Source: Setomelanomma holmii | Lineage: Eukaryota; Ascomycota; Dothideomycetes; Pleosporales; Phaeosphaeriaceae | NCBI GenBank assembly: GCA_010015745.1 | Contig: ML978156.1 | Span: forward strand, 417,635 to 481,634 | Length of the DNA stretch: 64,000 bases | Reading direction: 5' to 3' | Shown: piece after piece, positions 1-10,356 of the stretch | How the letters are laid out: each line of letters begins with the position of its first letter | Numbering within the stretch: position 1 is the stretch's first letter | Program-made: the position numbers and the translations under genes | Notes under the pieces: generated by a model | Database searches by the model: none | Told to the model about the DNA's origin: nothing | What the model saw: only the letters and a program-made list of their open reading frames with translations

Positions 1-1216
1 GTTCTACTGCTGAGCTCTGCGCTACCGAGTCGTCATCTGAGATCTCGACGATGGCCTCGTCAATGTCGTCATCGTCGTCTACCGCCTTGGCCCTTCTCGC
101 GACTTGTGGCTGTGGTCGCAGTGGACTGCCCTCTGGCGAAGACGGCAACGGGTTCCGCCGACCACGTATCAGTCGCCGCTTCTTCGGCTTCTCGTCGTCG
201 TCGGATATCGGGATCGCGGTCGGTGTAACCTGCGCCTGCGATGCTGGCAACTTGGTGTATTTGTCCAAGATGCTGGTGACGGGCTGCTTCAACGTGCGCT
301 GTGCCGTTTGCTTCTTCGCAACGCTCTCGGTATTGCTTCGCGCAAGGCCGATTTGTGGGGACCGCAAGAGCTCATCGTCGGAGTCCTGCTCGGCAAGATA
401 GTCGCAGGTGTCGTCAAAGTGGCCCTTCTTAAGGATGAGGGCGTCGTATATCTGCTTCACCGACTTGGTCGGATATATAGCCATGACCCGAGTCGTCTTA
501 CGCTTCAGGTCATAATCTACGATATCGTCCACCTTCATTGGGCTATCGTCTGTCAAATCGACTGGCATAGCCCGCGATGGTCCACCCTGCGCCAACTTCT
601 GCTTCTTCGGCGGTGTCCCTGCGAGACCCGCTGACGGTCGCTTGCGCTGATTCGCAGTCTGGGCTCCCAGCGCATAGCTTGACAAGTCCCATGTCGGCTT
701 CTGCGGCGTCTCCTCTACCCTCGAAGTCCGCGAGCTTAGCTCTACTTTCGACAATGGTATACTACTTCTATACCCCGACTCCTCAAACGGATCGCGCTCG
801 ACCGGCGGGTCATCAGACGTGAGGTCGTAAATTGGTTTGCGAACAGCTTGCGGTGGCATAAATCCCGTCCCCGGTGGGGCCATGGGATTGTTGTACCCAA
901 ACCCGCGCTGCGATTGCGAATTTGACTGCGACATTGCGGGCGGCGATGAGCAGCGCTGCTCAGCAGCGGGCGAAGAGCGCGGGACCTGCAATTGCGAGGA
1001 CGTCGGTTGGTATTGGCGGTTTGCGCGCGGTGTATGCGGGTGGGCGGGCTGTGAGAGTGGAAGTGTAGGCTGTGTGACGGACGGCAGCGCGAAGTAAGGG
1101 GGATGCGTTCCCAGCGGTTGAGTAGGCTGTGTAACGTAAGTACCTGGCAAGTCGTCCTCGCTGGGCGACGCGGCGCGCGGAGGGGACGAGGAAACTATGG
1201 GGTCGTCTCGGTACAT
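1..1216 (-). CDS. Fun30-like SNF2 chromatin remodeller, N-terminal part (truncated by window edge)
   Basis: The minus-strand frame is open from an ATG at 1216 to the left edge (about 405 residues) with no stop. The sequence is a low-complexity, Ser/Pro/Gln-rich tail followed by a CUE/UBA-like helical motif near residues 245-280 (YPTKSVKQIYDALILKKG, then FDDTCDYLAE). After that come basic and acidic stretches (KPKKRR; VDDDDDIDEA). In filamentous fungi this order (disordered N-terminus, CUE-like motif, then an SNF2 helicase core) is typical of Fun30/Fft3 remodellers, which act in heterochromatin maintenance and DNA-end resection. The helicase core itself lies outside the window, so the family call rests on the N-terminus alone. 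The frame stays open upstream to an ATG at 1456, so a longer N-terminus is possible. I chose 1216 because the residues upstream look unstructured and atypical. The gene is divergent from vma21. Confidence 0.55.
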   Translation of the reverse strand, partial: MYRDDPIVSSSPPRAASPSEDDLPGTYVTQPTQPLGTHPPYFALPSVTQPTLPLSQPAHPHTPRANRQYQPTSSQLQVPRSSPAAEQRCSSPPAMSQSNSQSQRGFGYNNPMAPPGTGFMPPQAVRKPIYDLTSDDPPVERDPFEESGYRSSIPLSKVELSSRTSRVEETPQKPTWDLSSYALGAQTANQRKRPSAGLAGTPPKKQKLAQGGPSRAMPVDLTDDSPMKVDDIVDYDLKRKTTRVMAIYPTKSVKQIYDALILKKGHFDDTCDYLAEQDSDDELLRSPQIGLARSNTESVAKKQTAQRTLKQPVTSILDKYTKLPASQAQVTPTAIPISDDDEKPKKRRLIRGRRNPLPSSPEGSPLRPQPQVARRAKAVDDDDDIDEAIVEISDDDSVAQSSAVE

Positions 1217-1551
1217 TGTGCGATCAACTGGTCTCGTCCGTTGGGATTTTGGTTGAATGCGAAAAGCAGACGTGTCTCCGGACGTCGTGGTTGACACGGG
1301 CGAACAAGAAGACCTCAGGGCGTTGAACAAAGGCGCGAGCGTGTCAACAAAGCGTGGAGCATTGTGGAGGCGCAGTGATAAAGGGAAGGAGCAGCTGTGG
1401 CGGGGATCACCAAAAAATTGTTGCTGGGGTTCACCTCGACGCGGCGCGCCTGTCATTCGCGTTGCGCATGGGCCAACCATTGCCCATTACGATACCACTT
1501 TCAGGCAAAGCAGTGCCATCAACACGATTCACTCGACCACACACAAACACA
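1217..1551. promoter_or_regulatory. Divergent promoter spacer between Fun30-like gene and vma21
   Basis: This 335-bp stretch separates two 5' ends transcribed in opposite directions, so it must hold both promoters. I see no clear TATA box. Part of it may be coding if the Fun30-like protein starts at 1456. Confidence 0.5.
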
Positions 1552-1974
1552 ATGACGACTAGACGAACTGTTGGAGATGAGAAGGCGTTTCTCGAGAATG
1601 ATCCACGTGGTCCGCCTGGGCCGTCGAATATCTCGCCGGCGGTGCCTGCGTGAGTTGCGAATATGCAAATGTGCTGCACAATTGCTCATGGATTGAATAG
1701 CTCAGTGATATGGAAGCTGATGAGCTTCACCTTCGCCATGATCACCCTGCCAATTGGCACCTACTTCTTCACGGTCAACTTTGTGTTCAGAGGTATGTCA
1801 CCTGGTTGTACCGTCAGTGTGCTCACTAACTTTCATGCAGGCAACGCAACATATGCAGGTGGTCTGGCAGCACTTATGGCGAATGTAGTATTGATTGCTT
1901 ATGTCATTATGGCTTTCAAGGACGATCAAGCCGAGCAGGCAGAAGAGGCAGAAAAGTCAAAGAAGGAATTGTAG
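1552..1974 (+). CDS. vma21: Vma21, V-ATPase assembly integral membrane protein
   Basis: Exons are 1552-1649, 1701-1792 and 1841-1974. The introns are 51 and 48 nt, and the second has a CTAAC branch site. The joined protein is about 107 residues, normal for Vma21. It has a polar N-terminus ending SNISPAVPAS, a first membrane helix starting VIWKLMSFTFAMITLPIGTY, a short lumenal loop (GNATYAGG) and a second helix (LAALMANVVLIAYVIMAF). An acidic/Lys tail ends in KKEL, a dilysine-type ER retrieval signal. Vma21 is an ER-resident chaperone that assembles the Vo sector of the vacuolar H+-ATPase and escorts it out of the ER. The first junction is fixed by the conserved VIWKLM block: only the acceptor before CTCAGTG restores it. 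Confidence 0.93.
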
Positions 1975-2427
1975 TATCATGTGCAATGCATCCAATCACT
2001 CCACACAAGCAAACAGGAAATCTCACACGCTCATCACACATTACAAATTACTACATCAGCAGCTCACCATCTCAAAGAACACTTTCAGTAGCACACAAAA
2101 TCGCTTCTGAAGGAGTGATATTCCTGATTTCCCAGTCACGCGCGATGCAAAACTCCGTCCCGTTGAAACTCCATCTACTTGCCATATTCCAGCCCAGACG
2201 AGTAAGAATAAATTCGGCCACATGGCTCCCAAGTCCAGTTTGGATATCTTCGTTATATCGTCATGACCCAGTAGTCCGTGTGGGCGCATCATTCATCATC
2301 CCCGAGGCTTTCCAGGATCTCTTATATCTCAATCTCTCACACCGTGAGAACTTCTAAAATGTTTCCCTCCTAACATGACCAGACATGTGGACCTTCATCA
2401 CACAGCGTCCTCAGCCAGTCGGAGTGT
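1975..2427. other. Convergent 3' intergenic region
   Basis: This region lies between the 3' ends of vma21 and the DUF2406 gene. Its short open frames show no protein-like composition. It probably holds the two 3' UTRs. Confidence 0.5.
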
Positions 2428-3674
2428 CTAATCCTTGGTGAAGCGCCTCTTGAACCAGCTCCTCCTCTTGTCATCACCGGTAGTCGATCCCTTCTTCGTG
2501 AGCACGTTCCCTCGTCCAGTGTCGGCTGGAGGCGACGCTCCATTGCTATTTAATCTGATCGGCGCAGGCTGGGTCACCGGGGTCACATGCTTCGGTGGAG
2601 GCGGTGGTCCATTTTGCGCGCCATTTTGTGGGGGTGGAAAGTATGCATTACCGTTCGACGGTCCTTGGCCGTATGGGTCCATCTGGGGCCCTTGCCCGAA
2701 TCCGTTGAATCCGTACTGTTGGCCCGGATCCTGTTGTGGAGGCGGTTGCGGGCGCTGCACAGGGACCGCCCGCTCGAAGGAGGAATTGTCACTGTTGCTC
2801 GGGTCGTTGGAGTATGGCCCGTCGCTGTGGCTGCCATTGGACCCGTTGGTGTTGACAGTGTCGCGCGACTGTTGTAGGCCGTTGATGGGATAGACATTGT
2901 GGCCCATGTGCGCGGTTTGCCTGTTGTTCCAACCTGGGTCTAACTGCATGCGGTTTCCATATCGCAAGCGCGCTGGTGGTCCGCGAACGGGGCCGCCCAT
3001 GCCGTCACCATTCTCGTAGCTGCTATCGCGACCAGGTTGGCCGTGGCCATAGTAGCTGGCGCGAGAATAGCGGTTCTGCTCGTGTCCTCCACCGTAATAG
3101 CTGCTCCTGCGGCTATTGTATCCGCTCATGATGTCGGTCTGGTCGGCGCGCATGGACTGCGCCCGACGTCGGTATTCGCCATCAATGGCTGCTTCAAAAG
3201 ACTTGATGGTGTCAAGTGGGCGCTCCCATCGTGAGCGTGTGGGGTTGGAAAGATCGGGGTCGACTAAGAGAGGTTAGCATTATGTGCTGAGGACGCTTCG
3301 GCAGGAGCGACTTACCAATATCATTGCCTTGCGCATCTTTGTGTTGGAATGAGCGGAGAGACTGTAGGGTAGGCTTCTCGAGCGCAGCAGCGACTACAGC
3401 ATGGTCAGCAACAGATGTCAACAACACCCCGGGGCATCGCGCTGGGAAGCAAGGGCGACAACGTACTTGGCTGAGCTTCGTTCATGGCAGCGTTCGGATT
3501 CGCTTTCGTGGAAGGATCGTAGTGGGTCTTCCTCTTCTCGCTGTCACTGACTTTGCGGTCGTGTTTGATCTGCTTGTTGCTCTTTGTGGGATGCAGTTCG
3601 TTGCTCTTGTCGCTGCGGAAGCTGAAATGGGTGTTTGCGCGCGGACGCTGCGCTTCCTGTGCGGCGTGTTCCAT
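2428..3674 (-). CDS. DUF2406 family protein (fungal, function unknown)
   Basis: Exons in coding order are 3674-3467, 3393-3316 and 3263-2428, giving 373 residues. The introns are 73 and 52 nt with GTACGT and GTAAGT donors. The conserved DUF2406 core is spread over exons 1-3: FSFRSDKS, then THYDPSTKANPNAAMNEAQP, then ALEKPTLQSLRSFQHKD, then NPTRSRWERPLDTIKSFEAA. A long Gly/Asn/Pro/Gln-rich disordered tail follows and ends in a basic WFKRRFTKD. Yeast members of the family (for example YMR295C) are uncharacterised proteins reported at the cell periphery; I know of no catalytic motif. The start at 3674 is the first ATG in a frame that is open only back to a stop near 3717. An upstream non-coding or short coding exon joined at about 3716 is possible. 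Confidence 0.82.
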
Positions 3675-5499
3675 CTCGGCAACGGGTTCCCAGTTTTCCT
3701 TGGATATCAACGAAAGCTACGGCTCCAATGAGGCTGGCGGGCGGGTATTGCGGAGCTGGCGTCGGATTTGCTGCAGCGGTGTGGATCAGGGTAGGTGGAC
3801 ACAGCGCGATGCGGTCCCGGCGCAGCGTTATGAATAGCGGGCAACGAGATTAAGGATAAGGTGAGACGGCGCTCACAGACGAGTCGGATGGAATTGTGTG
3901 AAAGATGATGGATTAGTTTGTGCAAGTAGTGACGGACGGGTCGGAGCGAGCGACACGAGGGGTAGGTTGGTAGTGTACCAGCTGTGGAGTAAGACCGACA
4001 GATGAACGCGTGTTGGAAAAGGCTGACCAGCGTTGTTGAGCACTGCGCATTCACTACTGGACTCGTCATGGGCTCTCCGAGCCAATTAGGCCGCAGCGAC
4101 CGACTGGCAGGCATTGCACCAGCGACTGAAACAACCAGGAGACGTGCCTCAGCGCGATAAGCTGTGCATATATGGGCTGTTCTGTCTCGCCCAGATGTCA
4201 ATTGACAGCGCGCGACAGCTGTGCTCCGCGTCTTGCGGCTTTCTGCACTGCTTCCATTGCCACTGTTGTGCGCTTGGTGTCCGGAGCAACCGTTGAAGCA
4301 AAATTTAGATATCGATAGCCGGAAGCAGACGACGCTAGTTCTCTCCAGCCCTTCCCAGCCACGCCCCGCCGCTCCACCACCGCGACTTTACAATCGGAAT
4401 GGCTGTGGGCCTTTGTCTGAGCAGCCGTCAAGAACCAAAGACGATCTGGCGTGCTGGCGTGCTGGCTGCCTTCGCGACACGGGAGCCAGTGCCCCATCTC
4501 ACCGAGCAATCGTCGATATCGCTCCGCATCAGCATCCCGCACTACCAATACACTTACCACTCGTACCCAACCCGATGCAGCAACGCTGGTGCCAAACACG
4601 GTGCATGCACCAACGCGCGTAGCCAAGCTTTCCGTGAAATCCTGCCGTATCTGACCACTCTGCGTACGCCTCCCTGAAAATCCCATGGATGCATTACCAA
4701 CAGGTGCGCAAATCGCTGCCTTTTCATAGCCGAAAGCCATGCAAGCTGAGGCGGCAATCATGACGACATTCGTGTGTGGATCCTTGTGGCGTCTTGCGTT
4801 TCAGAGTGGGCCATCCGCATCTTTCGAAGTTGTGCATCAGCGTGCTCACACAGCCCCTGTCGCGCATCTTGCTTGGCATGATAAGTGGGCTGATAAGCTG
4901 CTCCCTGTCCACATCACTTGTGACGATCATGCACAATGTCTTCTGCACGTGCCCAGCTCCGATGGCCTCGTAAGCCTTTTCTCAGATTCTTCTCGTTCAG
5001 GGCTGCGCGAAAGTATACGAGCAGCTTCAGGAACATGATTATGATAACATACAGATGCCAGGAGGCTTTTACTTCCTCGTAGACATATTGACAGCCTTAT
5101 TATATAGGCCGGGGGACTTAGCTGTGTCCCACCGAGAATAGGAAAGTGCGGTCCGCATACCACTCCTTCTTTTGGCATTTCACTTGTGTCATTCCTCTTA
5201 TGCTCTTCTGCTTTCCACTTCTTCAACTCTTTGGAACCGAAAAGGTTACCATCAGCATTCCACGACAGTGTTGCAGAAGAGGTGATGACCAGTGCTTTCT
5301 GCGCTGCGGCAGGATTAGGAAGACTGGTAACAAGAACGAGCTGGTCAGCGAACATCGGACCAAAATGCTCCAAGAAGACGCTCTCCCAATTCCCACGAAG
5401 ACTCCCAGGAAACAAGCCGCAGCAGCGGTCGAGGAAGAGGGGCAAGTTCAAGAACCAGGAGCGCATGCCGCAGTAGAAGAAGCCCATCGGCTGCAGAAA
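3675..5499. other. Gene-poor stretch upstream of the DUF2406 gene
   Basis: No gene recognised. Several open frames of 60-210 codons exist on both strands (for example minus 4198-4761 and minus 4927-5559). None matches a family I know, none has a convincing intron chain, and they overlap one another. The part next to 3675 is presumably the promoter and 5' UTR of the DUF2406 gene. The rest may be eroded coding DNA continuous with the fragment that follows. Confidence 0.4.
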
Positions 5500-5951
5500 G
5501 CTGAGGCGCTGATGAATGCTCTGATCATTTCTCCAAACACTGGAATATCCTGGACACAAATAAAGCTCTCAAGTACTGTGGCTTAAAGAAGAGATACGAC
5601 AGTAAACATGAGGATATTAGCGAGCATCTTCAGCAAGTTACAGAATTCTGCATCTTTCTTAACGATACACTCAACACTATAAAACTTGTTAGCGACTTCC
5701 CTTTCAATCATTATCGCCTCTAAGATGCGCTAGTTCGCAGGTTCGGCAGCACTGTCGAGCTGTTCAACTTGCGGTTCACTGCCAAAGTCCAAGACATGGG
5801 CCTGGAGGTCAAAGACTTGCGCGAAGACCACGAGGTGCAGATGGCGGTGCAGCGCTCAATGACAGGGGCTGAGGACGAAGCGCTCAAAAAGGCCATAGCA
5901 GACGAGCTGGCTTTGTTGCGGAATGCCATTGAACACTTCGCTCTTTCCTAG
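5500..5951 (+). pseudogene. Helix-rich coding remnant, interrupted by in-frame TAA
   Basis: One plus-strand frame reads as a plausible soluble helical protein on both sides of a single stop codon at 5721-5723. Before it are stretches such as HFSKHWNILDTNKALKYCGL and HEDISEHLQQVTEFC. After it comes RRFGSTVELFNLRFTAKVQD, then LKKAIADELALLRNAIEH. The frame ends at a TAG near 5951 and is closed upstream by a TGA near 5504. No ATG-led exon can be joined convincingly. The pattern loosely recalls the all-helical N-terminal domains of fungal NLR-type proteins, but I do not recognise a family. It is either an eroded gene or part of a gene whose other exons I cannot see. Confidence 0.3.
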
Positions 5952-6518
5952 ACTTGAGGGCTCCTAAATGGCCGCAGGGCTTTTCCGGAGCGGAAAGAAG
6001 TAACATCAAGATGTGGGTCACGAACTAGCTTGACGAAGGTGTTGACGCTGAGCGCTGGGCCCGTGAGATGGTCCGGTGCTGGGAGAACTACCGAGACCTC
6101 CAGTCCATCCATCACGGTTCACGCATCGTCCCAGTTTGCCATGACCATCTCATGCTTGGAGAACAGGCAAGACTTCACGGTGACAGATGAGTAGAAACGG
6201 CATCTTCGTTGAGCCTGAAGGATGGGTGATGCGCTCAGCACCTGGCGTGGAAAGATCTCGAGGTGTAGTAGCGTCACCAGGGTACTGGTTGATGTATGTG
6301 ATGGGTCTACGTTGGAAGGATGACGGCTAATGAGCTGGTATTTCTACAGCGGATTAGTGTTTGGTGATTCTATTACCTGATGGTCTGTCTTCGAGAGTTA
6401 CGCTCTGCAAGTCATGGCACAGCCAAATTATAGCACTGCATCAGACGTGGTTGAAAGTAGGTGTTACTACTTATTCTACATTTATCTCGCTCGCTAGCCC
6501 GCAATCTAGAGTCATGGC
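5952..6518. other. Intergenic region
   Basis: No gene seen. The right part should hold the 3' UTR of the PDI gene. Confidence 0.45.
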
Positions 6519-8094
6519 TTACAGCTCGTTGTGCACCGGCGCCGCATTCTCTTCAGTGACGTCCTCGATCTTGATCTGAACGGGTTCCTCAGCTGCTACC
6601 TTCTCGCCTGCCACCAAGAGTGACTCCGGCAGCTTCTCCTTCTTGCCTTCGCCCATGCGAATGGCATCGACCCATTGCTCAACCTCTTCGGGACCGAATG
6701 CGCTGCCATAGAACTTCTTGAACCACGCACGCTTTCCATGAGTGGCGATCAGGTGGACTTGGTCATCGCTACCGAGACTGAGCGAAGAGAGCAGGGACGA
6801 TGCGACAGGGTTCGAGGCTGTGATACCCACAAATGGAAATAGGTGGCTGGTCTTTGTGTCGTATTTCTTGTGGATTGCGGCAAGTGAAGCGATGGCTGTC
6901 TGAGCAGCCTCGGACGACTCTTCCTTGGGAAGAATTGCGAGGATGCATGTCTTGCTGTCCTCGTTCAAGCAAAGAGCTTGAACCTCGTTGGCTTCGGAAA
7001 TGAGAGGAATCGTGGGCTTGACCTCCTCCTTAGGTAGCTCGATCGGTTCAGGCGTGTCTTCGTCCTTGAGGTTGGGGTTGGGCGACTCAGTGGGAACCAC
7101 AGGCTCTTCCACAGTCTCATCGGTAGCTGATGCTGCAGCGGAGGATGCGTCCGCCGACTTGTGAGATGCTGAAGCCTTCGAGAATTTACTGGACGACTTC
7201 GCATCCTTCTTCGAATCCTTTTTAGCCTTCGACTTCTTTTCCTTCGCGGGCGGGCAGTCGGGGTTTGGTGGTGCGACTTGGGACAGGAACTCGACCATGG
7301 CGTCCTTCTCCACCTTGCCGTCAAACTTTATGGCCTCTTCAGAATGAGGCTTGATAAGAATCAAGCTTGGAAATTTGGCTATGCCGTACTTCTCCACTGC
7401 TGCCTTCTCCGACTTCTTGATCTGGGCGACAGCGACCAGACCGGCAAAGTCGATAGCGAGTGCCCTCAGCGTAGCGCTCACGATGCCCTTGTCGCTGAAC
7501 AGAATAGCCTTTGCGCTGTCCTTGTGTTCCTGTAGCCACTCGTCCAAGTTCTTGTCATTTACCCGCTTCACGGGATTTGGGACCTTGTCCTTTACGGCGT
7601 TCACGATGCCCTTGGCCGAGCGTTCGCCCTGGTAGTCCTCCACTGTGGGCTTGCCGGGCTTCTTGCCAGGTCGGACAATCTTGAGGGTGGGGAAGCCTTG
7701 CACGCCCATCTGGCCGCAAAAGGGCTTGTTCATCTCATCGTCGCAGTTGACGGCGGCGACCTTGGCAATCCCAGCGAGGGATTTGGCGGCTGTCTCGTAG
7801 GCAGGCTTAAGGTTTTTGCAGTGGCCACACCATGGCGCGTAGAATCTGGGCCTGTTAGAGAGCTTCGCTGGGGTGAATCGATGGAGCTTACTCTACGATC
7901 TGTAGGATGTTAGCTCCAACCTGGTGCTATATGAGAATTGGGCTTACTGAGGTGTAGTTCGACTTGGCAATGACTCTGTCGTAGTCCATGCCAGTGATTG
8001 ACAATACGCCCGACTTCTTGGTGTACATGCTCTCGGCGTGCGCATAGAGGGCGAGGGTGGCCGTAGCCGCGAGTAGAGTCGTCGCACGCACCAT
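6519..8094 (-). CDS. Protein disulfide-isomerase, Mpd1/P5-like, with one CGHC site
   Basis: Exons in coding order are 8094-7948, 7899-7892 (only 8 nt) and 7845-6519, giving 493 residues. A signal peptide (TTLLAATATLALYAHA) is followed by a thioredoxin domain with EFYAPWCGHCKNLKPAYE; the redox CGHC falls at residues 58-61. A second thioredoxin-like fold (KYGIAKFPSLILIKP) has no CXXC. Then come a Lys/Ser-rich linker and a third, redox-dead thioredoxin-like segment. The C-terminus is HNEL, a variant of the HDEL ER-retrieval signal. The protein should form or rearrange disulfides in the ER lumen. The 8-nt exon is required: it supplies the Ile-Val and first two bases of Glu in the conserved SIVEFYAPWC block. 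The start is the first ATG and begins the signal peptide. The gene is divergent from vta1. Confidence 0.9.
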
Positions 8095-8376
8095 TGTTGA
8101 GGTTGATGGAAAGGTTGGGTATAGCTAAGGAGTTCCTGGAGAAGGGGCGAAGCACCGCGGTGCTTACGAGGTGGTGGTCACATAATTGCAGGAAAGTTGC
8201 CAGGCTGTCTTCTTTCTGTAACCGTCTCTCACTGCGCAAAGTGGCCAGAGCTCACGCGAAATGTGGGGTTGCAGGGATGTCAGGCATGACCGCATGGTTC
8301 GCGCCATCTGCCTGGACCTCTTCGTCTTGCTCTCCACCATTCCCATGTGAATGCTACTCATACAGCTTCAACCAAC
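8095..8376. promoter_or_regulatory. Divergent promoter spacer, PDI / vta1
   Basis: The 282 bp between two opposing start codons must hold the promoters of both genes. No recognisable element is obvious. Confidence 0.45.
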
Positions 8377-9951
8377 ATGGCCGACAATGTTCCCGGCAAG
8401 CTCAAGGGCTTGCAGCTCGGGGCCTTCGCGAAACGGGCGGCGCAGCTGGAGAAGTTCAAGCCTATCATCACATACTGGAGTAAGTATAAGGCGTCTCAAG
8501 TACTGGCGGCATACTGACAGCCATAGTACGTTTCCATATAGTTCAGAAGATTATTGCTTCTGGGCTCCACTCAGCTGACGAAGATTGCACCGCCTACACG
8601 ACCGACCTGATGGAGAAACTGGAGCATGCAAAGGCCAAGAACCCAAATGAAGATGCCTTGCTGGACGACGTGGCTGCGAGCGCATACTGCGAGCAGTTTG
8701 CGCTGCAAACATTCGCGAAAGGCGATAAGGATATGACAGAAAACAAGGCTACGAAGTGTGTATAGCAAGAACGTATTGTTGACCCATGAACTGACAATCC
8801 CTAGCAACACGGTCGACACGCTCCTCGCTGCAGCCACATTCCTTGAGATACTCACGATATGGAAGAAAGACGATCCAGAGATTACATCCAAAACAAAGTA
8901 CGCAAAATACCACGCTTTGCGCATACTGAAAGCCATCAAGGCAGGTGAGGATCCGAATCTTACCAACCCGGCCAAGGAGATACACGAAGAAGCGCTGTCG
9001 CCTTCCGCTCTCGATCCAAATGACCCAGAGGTTCGGAGCATAAACCAAAGTGCTTCGCAACAGCCGCCCCACAACCCATATCAGCCATATGTCGAGACTG
9101 CACCAAATACGAGCGCGCAGCCATCGCCAGCTCTCTCAGCCCACAAGGTTTCACCGTCGCCCATATTACCTTCAGCGCCGACCGGCTACAGTCATAACCA
9201 ACACAATGATGTTTCACCGATCTCTCAGCCGAACTCATCTCGGCAGGGTTCCGTTGTCTCCGTTGGTGGTGGCTACTTTCCGAGGACAAATCCTCCAACC
9301 TTCACAGCAGAGAACACTGCACCGAGCCTGCCGACAGCCGATTCGATAGATGATGAGCCTACGACATCAGGCATAGGGGAGTCGACACTGCCCACAGACT
9401 CACAACTGCCGCAAGCGCCATTAGTCCCAGATCCATCAAGCTTCTACCAGAATTCTGCTTCCCCACGAACTACATCGCAAGGCCCTCCACAAGCTCAGTC
9501 TCCTCAAAACCCTTTCCCTTCCCCGCCTCTACAGAACATGTATCGGTCACCTCCAGGTGTCAATCCTTACGCCGCACCTTCTCCACAAGCTCCGCAAGCT
9601 CCGCAAGCTCCACAACAGCCAATGTTTCACCCAAACCCAAATCCTGTACAACAGCAACCCCAGCATTACTCCCCCCAGCCGCGACAGGCATTTTCGGCGT
9701 TTCAAAGGGGAGAGGTTGGAGTGTTTCCCCCTCACCCAGCCGGACAACAGCATCCACTGCAACCAAATCCCTATGCTCAGGCATCTGCACCGCCCCCAGC
9801 ACAAGCCCAAGGTCCGCTTAGAGATGACGAGATGTCGATAGCGGAAGCTCAGAAACATGCCAAGTGGGCTATCTCAGCGCTTAACTTTGACGATGCCGCA
9901 ACTGCTGTCAAAGAATTGCGCATTGCACTGAGAGTACTGGGTGCTAATTGA
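8377..9951 (+). CDS. vta1: Vta1, Vps4-activating ESCRT cofactor
   Basis: Exons are 8377-8479, 8527-8755 and 8805-9951, giving 492 residues. The N-terminal tandem-MIT region includes LGAFAKRAAQLEKFKPIITY and, after the first junction, RFHIVQKIIASGLHSADED, then AATFLEILTIWKK. It binds Vps60/CHMP5-type ESCRT-III subunits. A long Pro/Gln/Ser-rich linker follows. The conserved C-terminal VSL domain (AQKHAKWAISALNFDDAATA, then VKELRIALRVLG) dimerises Vta1 and stimulates the Vps4 ATPase. The role is ESCRT-III disassembly in multivesicular-body sorting. The first acceptor was chosen at 8526 because the alternative AG 18 nt downstream deletes the conserved helix. Confidence 0.93.
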
Positions 9952-10356
9952 TCATTACGCGTGCGAGTTCTGGACGGACTTTGAACATAAAGGAATGGAA
10001 CATATAGATGGTTGAGGTGCTGTATACCCTTTGCTTCTCTCGTAGATATAGGTACTTTGCAATCGACGCAAGGTCAGGTCCTCATTATAGACCCTCGTCA
10101 GTGGTGGACTCAAAAGAGAGTGACAAATAATAGACATATCATCTAAACTTGACTTCATTTCATGGCACTATATTCGTAATTATGCGATTGCCAGAATATG
10201 CCAAGACTTTGGCGTGGCTGCACGTGCCTTCTGCGTCGGTCACGAAGCTCAGGCTTCTCTCTCCAACCAGCCCTCCAAGCACTATTATTGCGAGTACCAC
10301 ATCGCAATGCCACCACGACTAAGACAAAGCTTGCAGCTTTCCTGATCCCGGTGACC
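9952..10356. other. Intergenic: vta1 3' end and vps33 promoter
   Basis: Tandem arrangement of two plus-strand genes. Nothing else seen. Confidence 0.45.

Noticed and set aside
4198..5559. Minus-strand frames of 187 and 210 codons
   Set aside because: No domain, no consistent splice chain and overlapping frames. The second has some membrane-like stretches but nothing I can identify.
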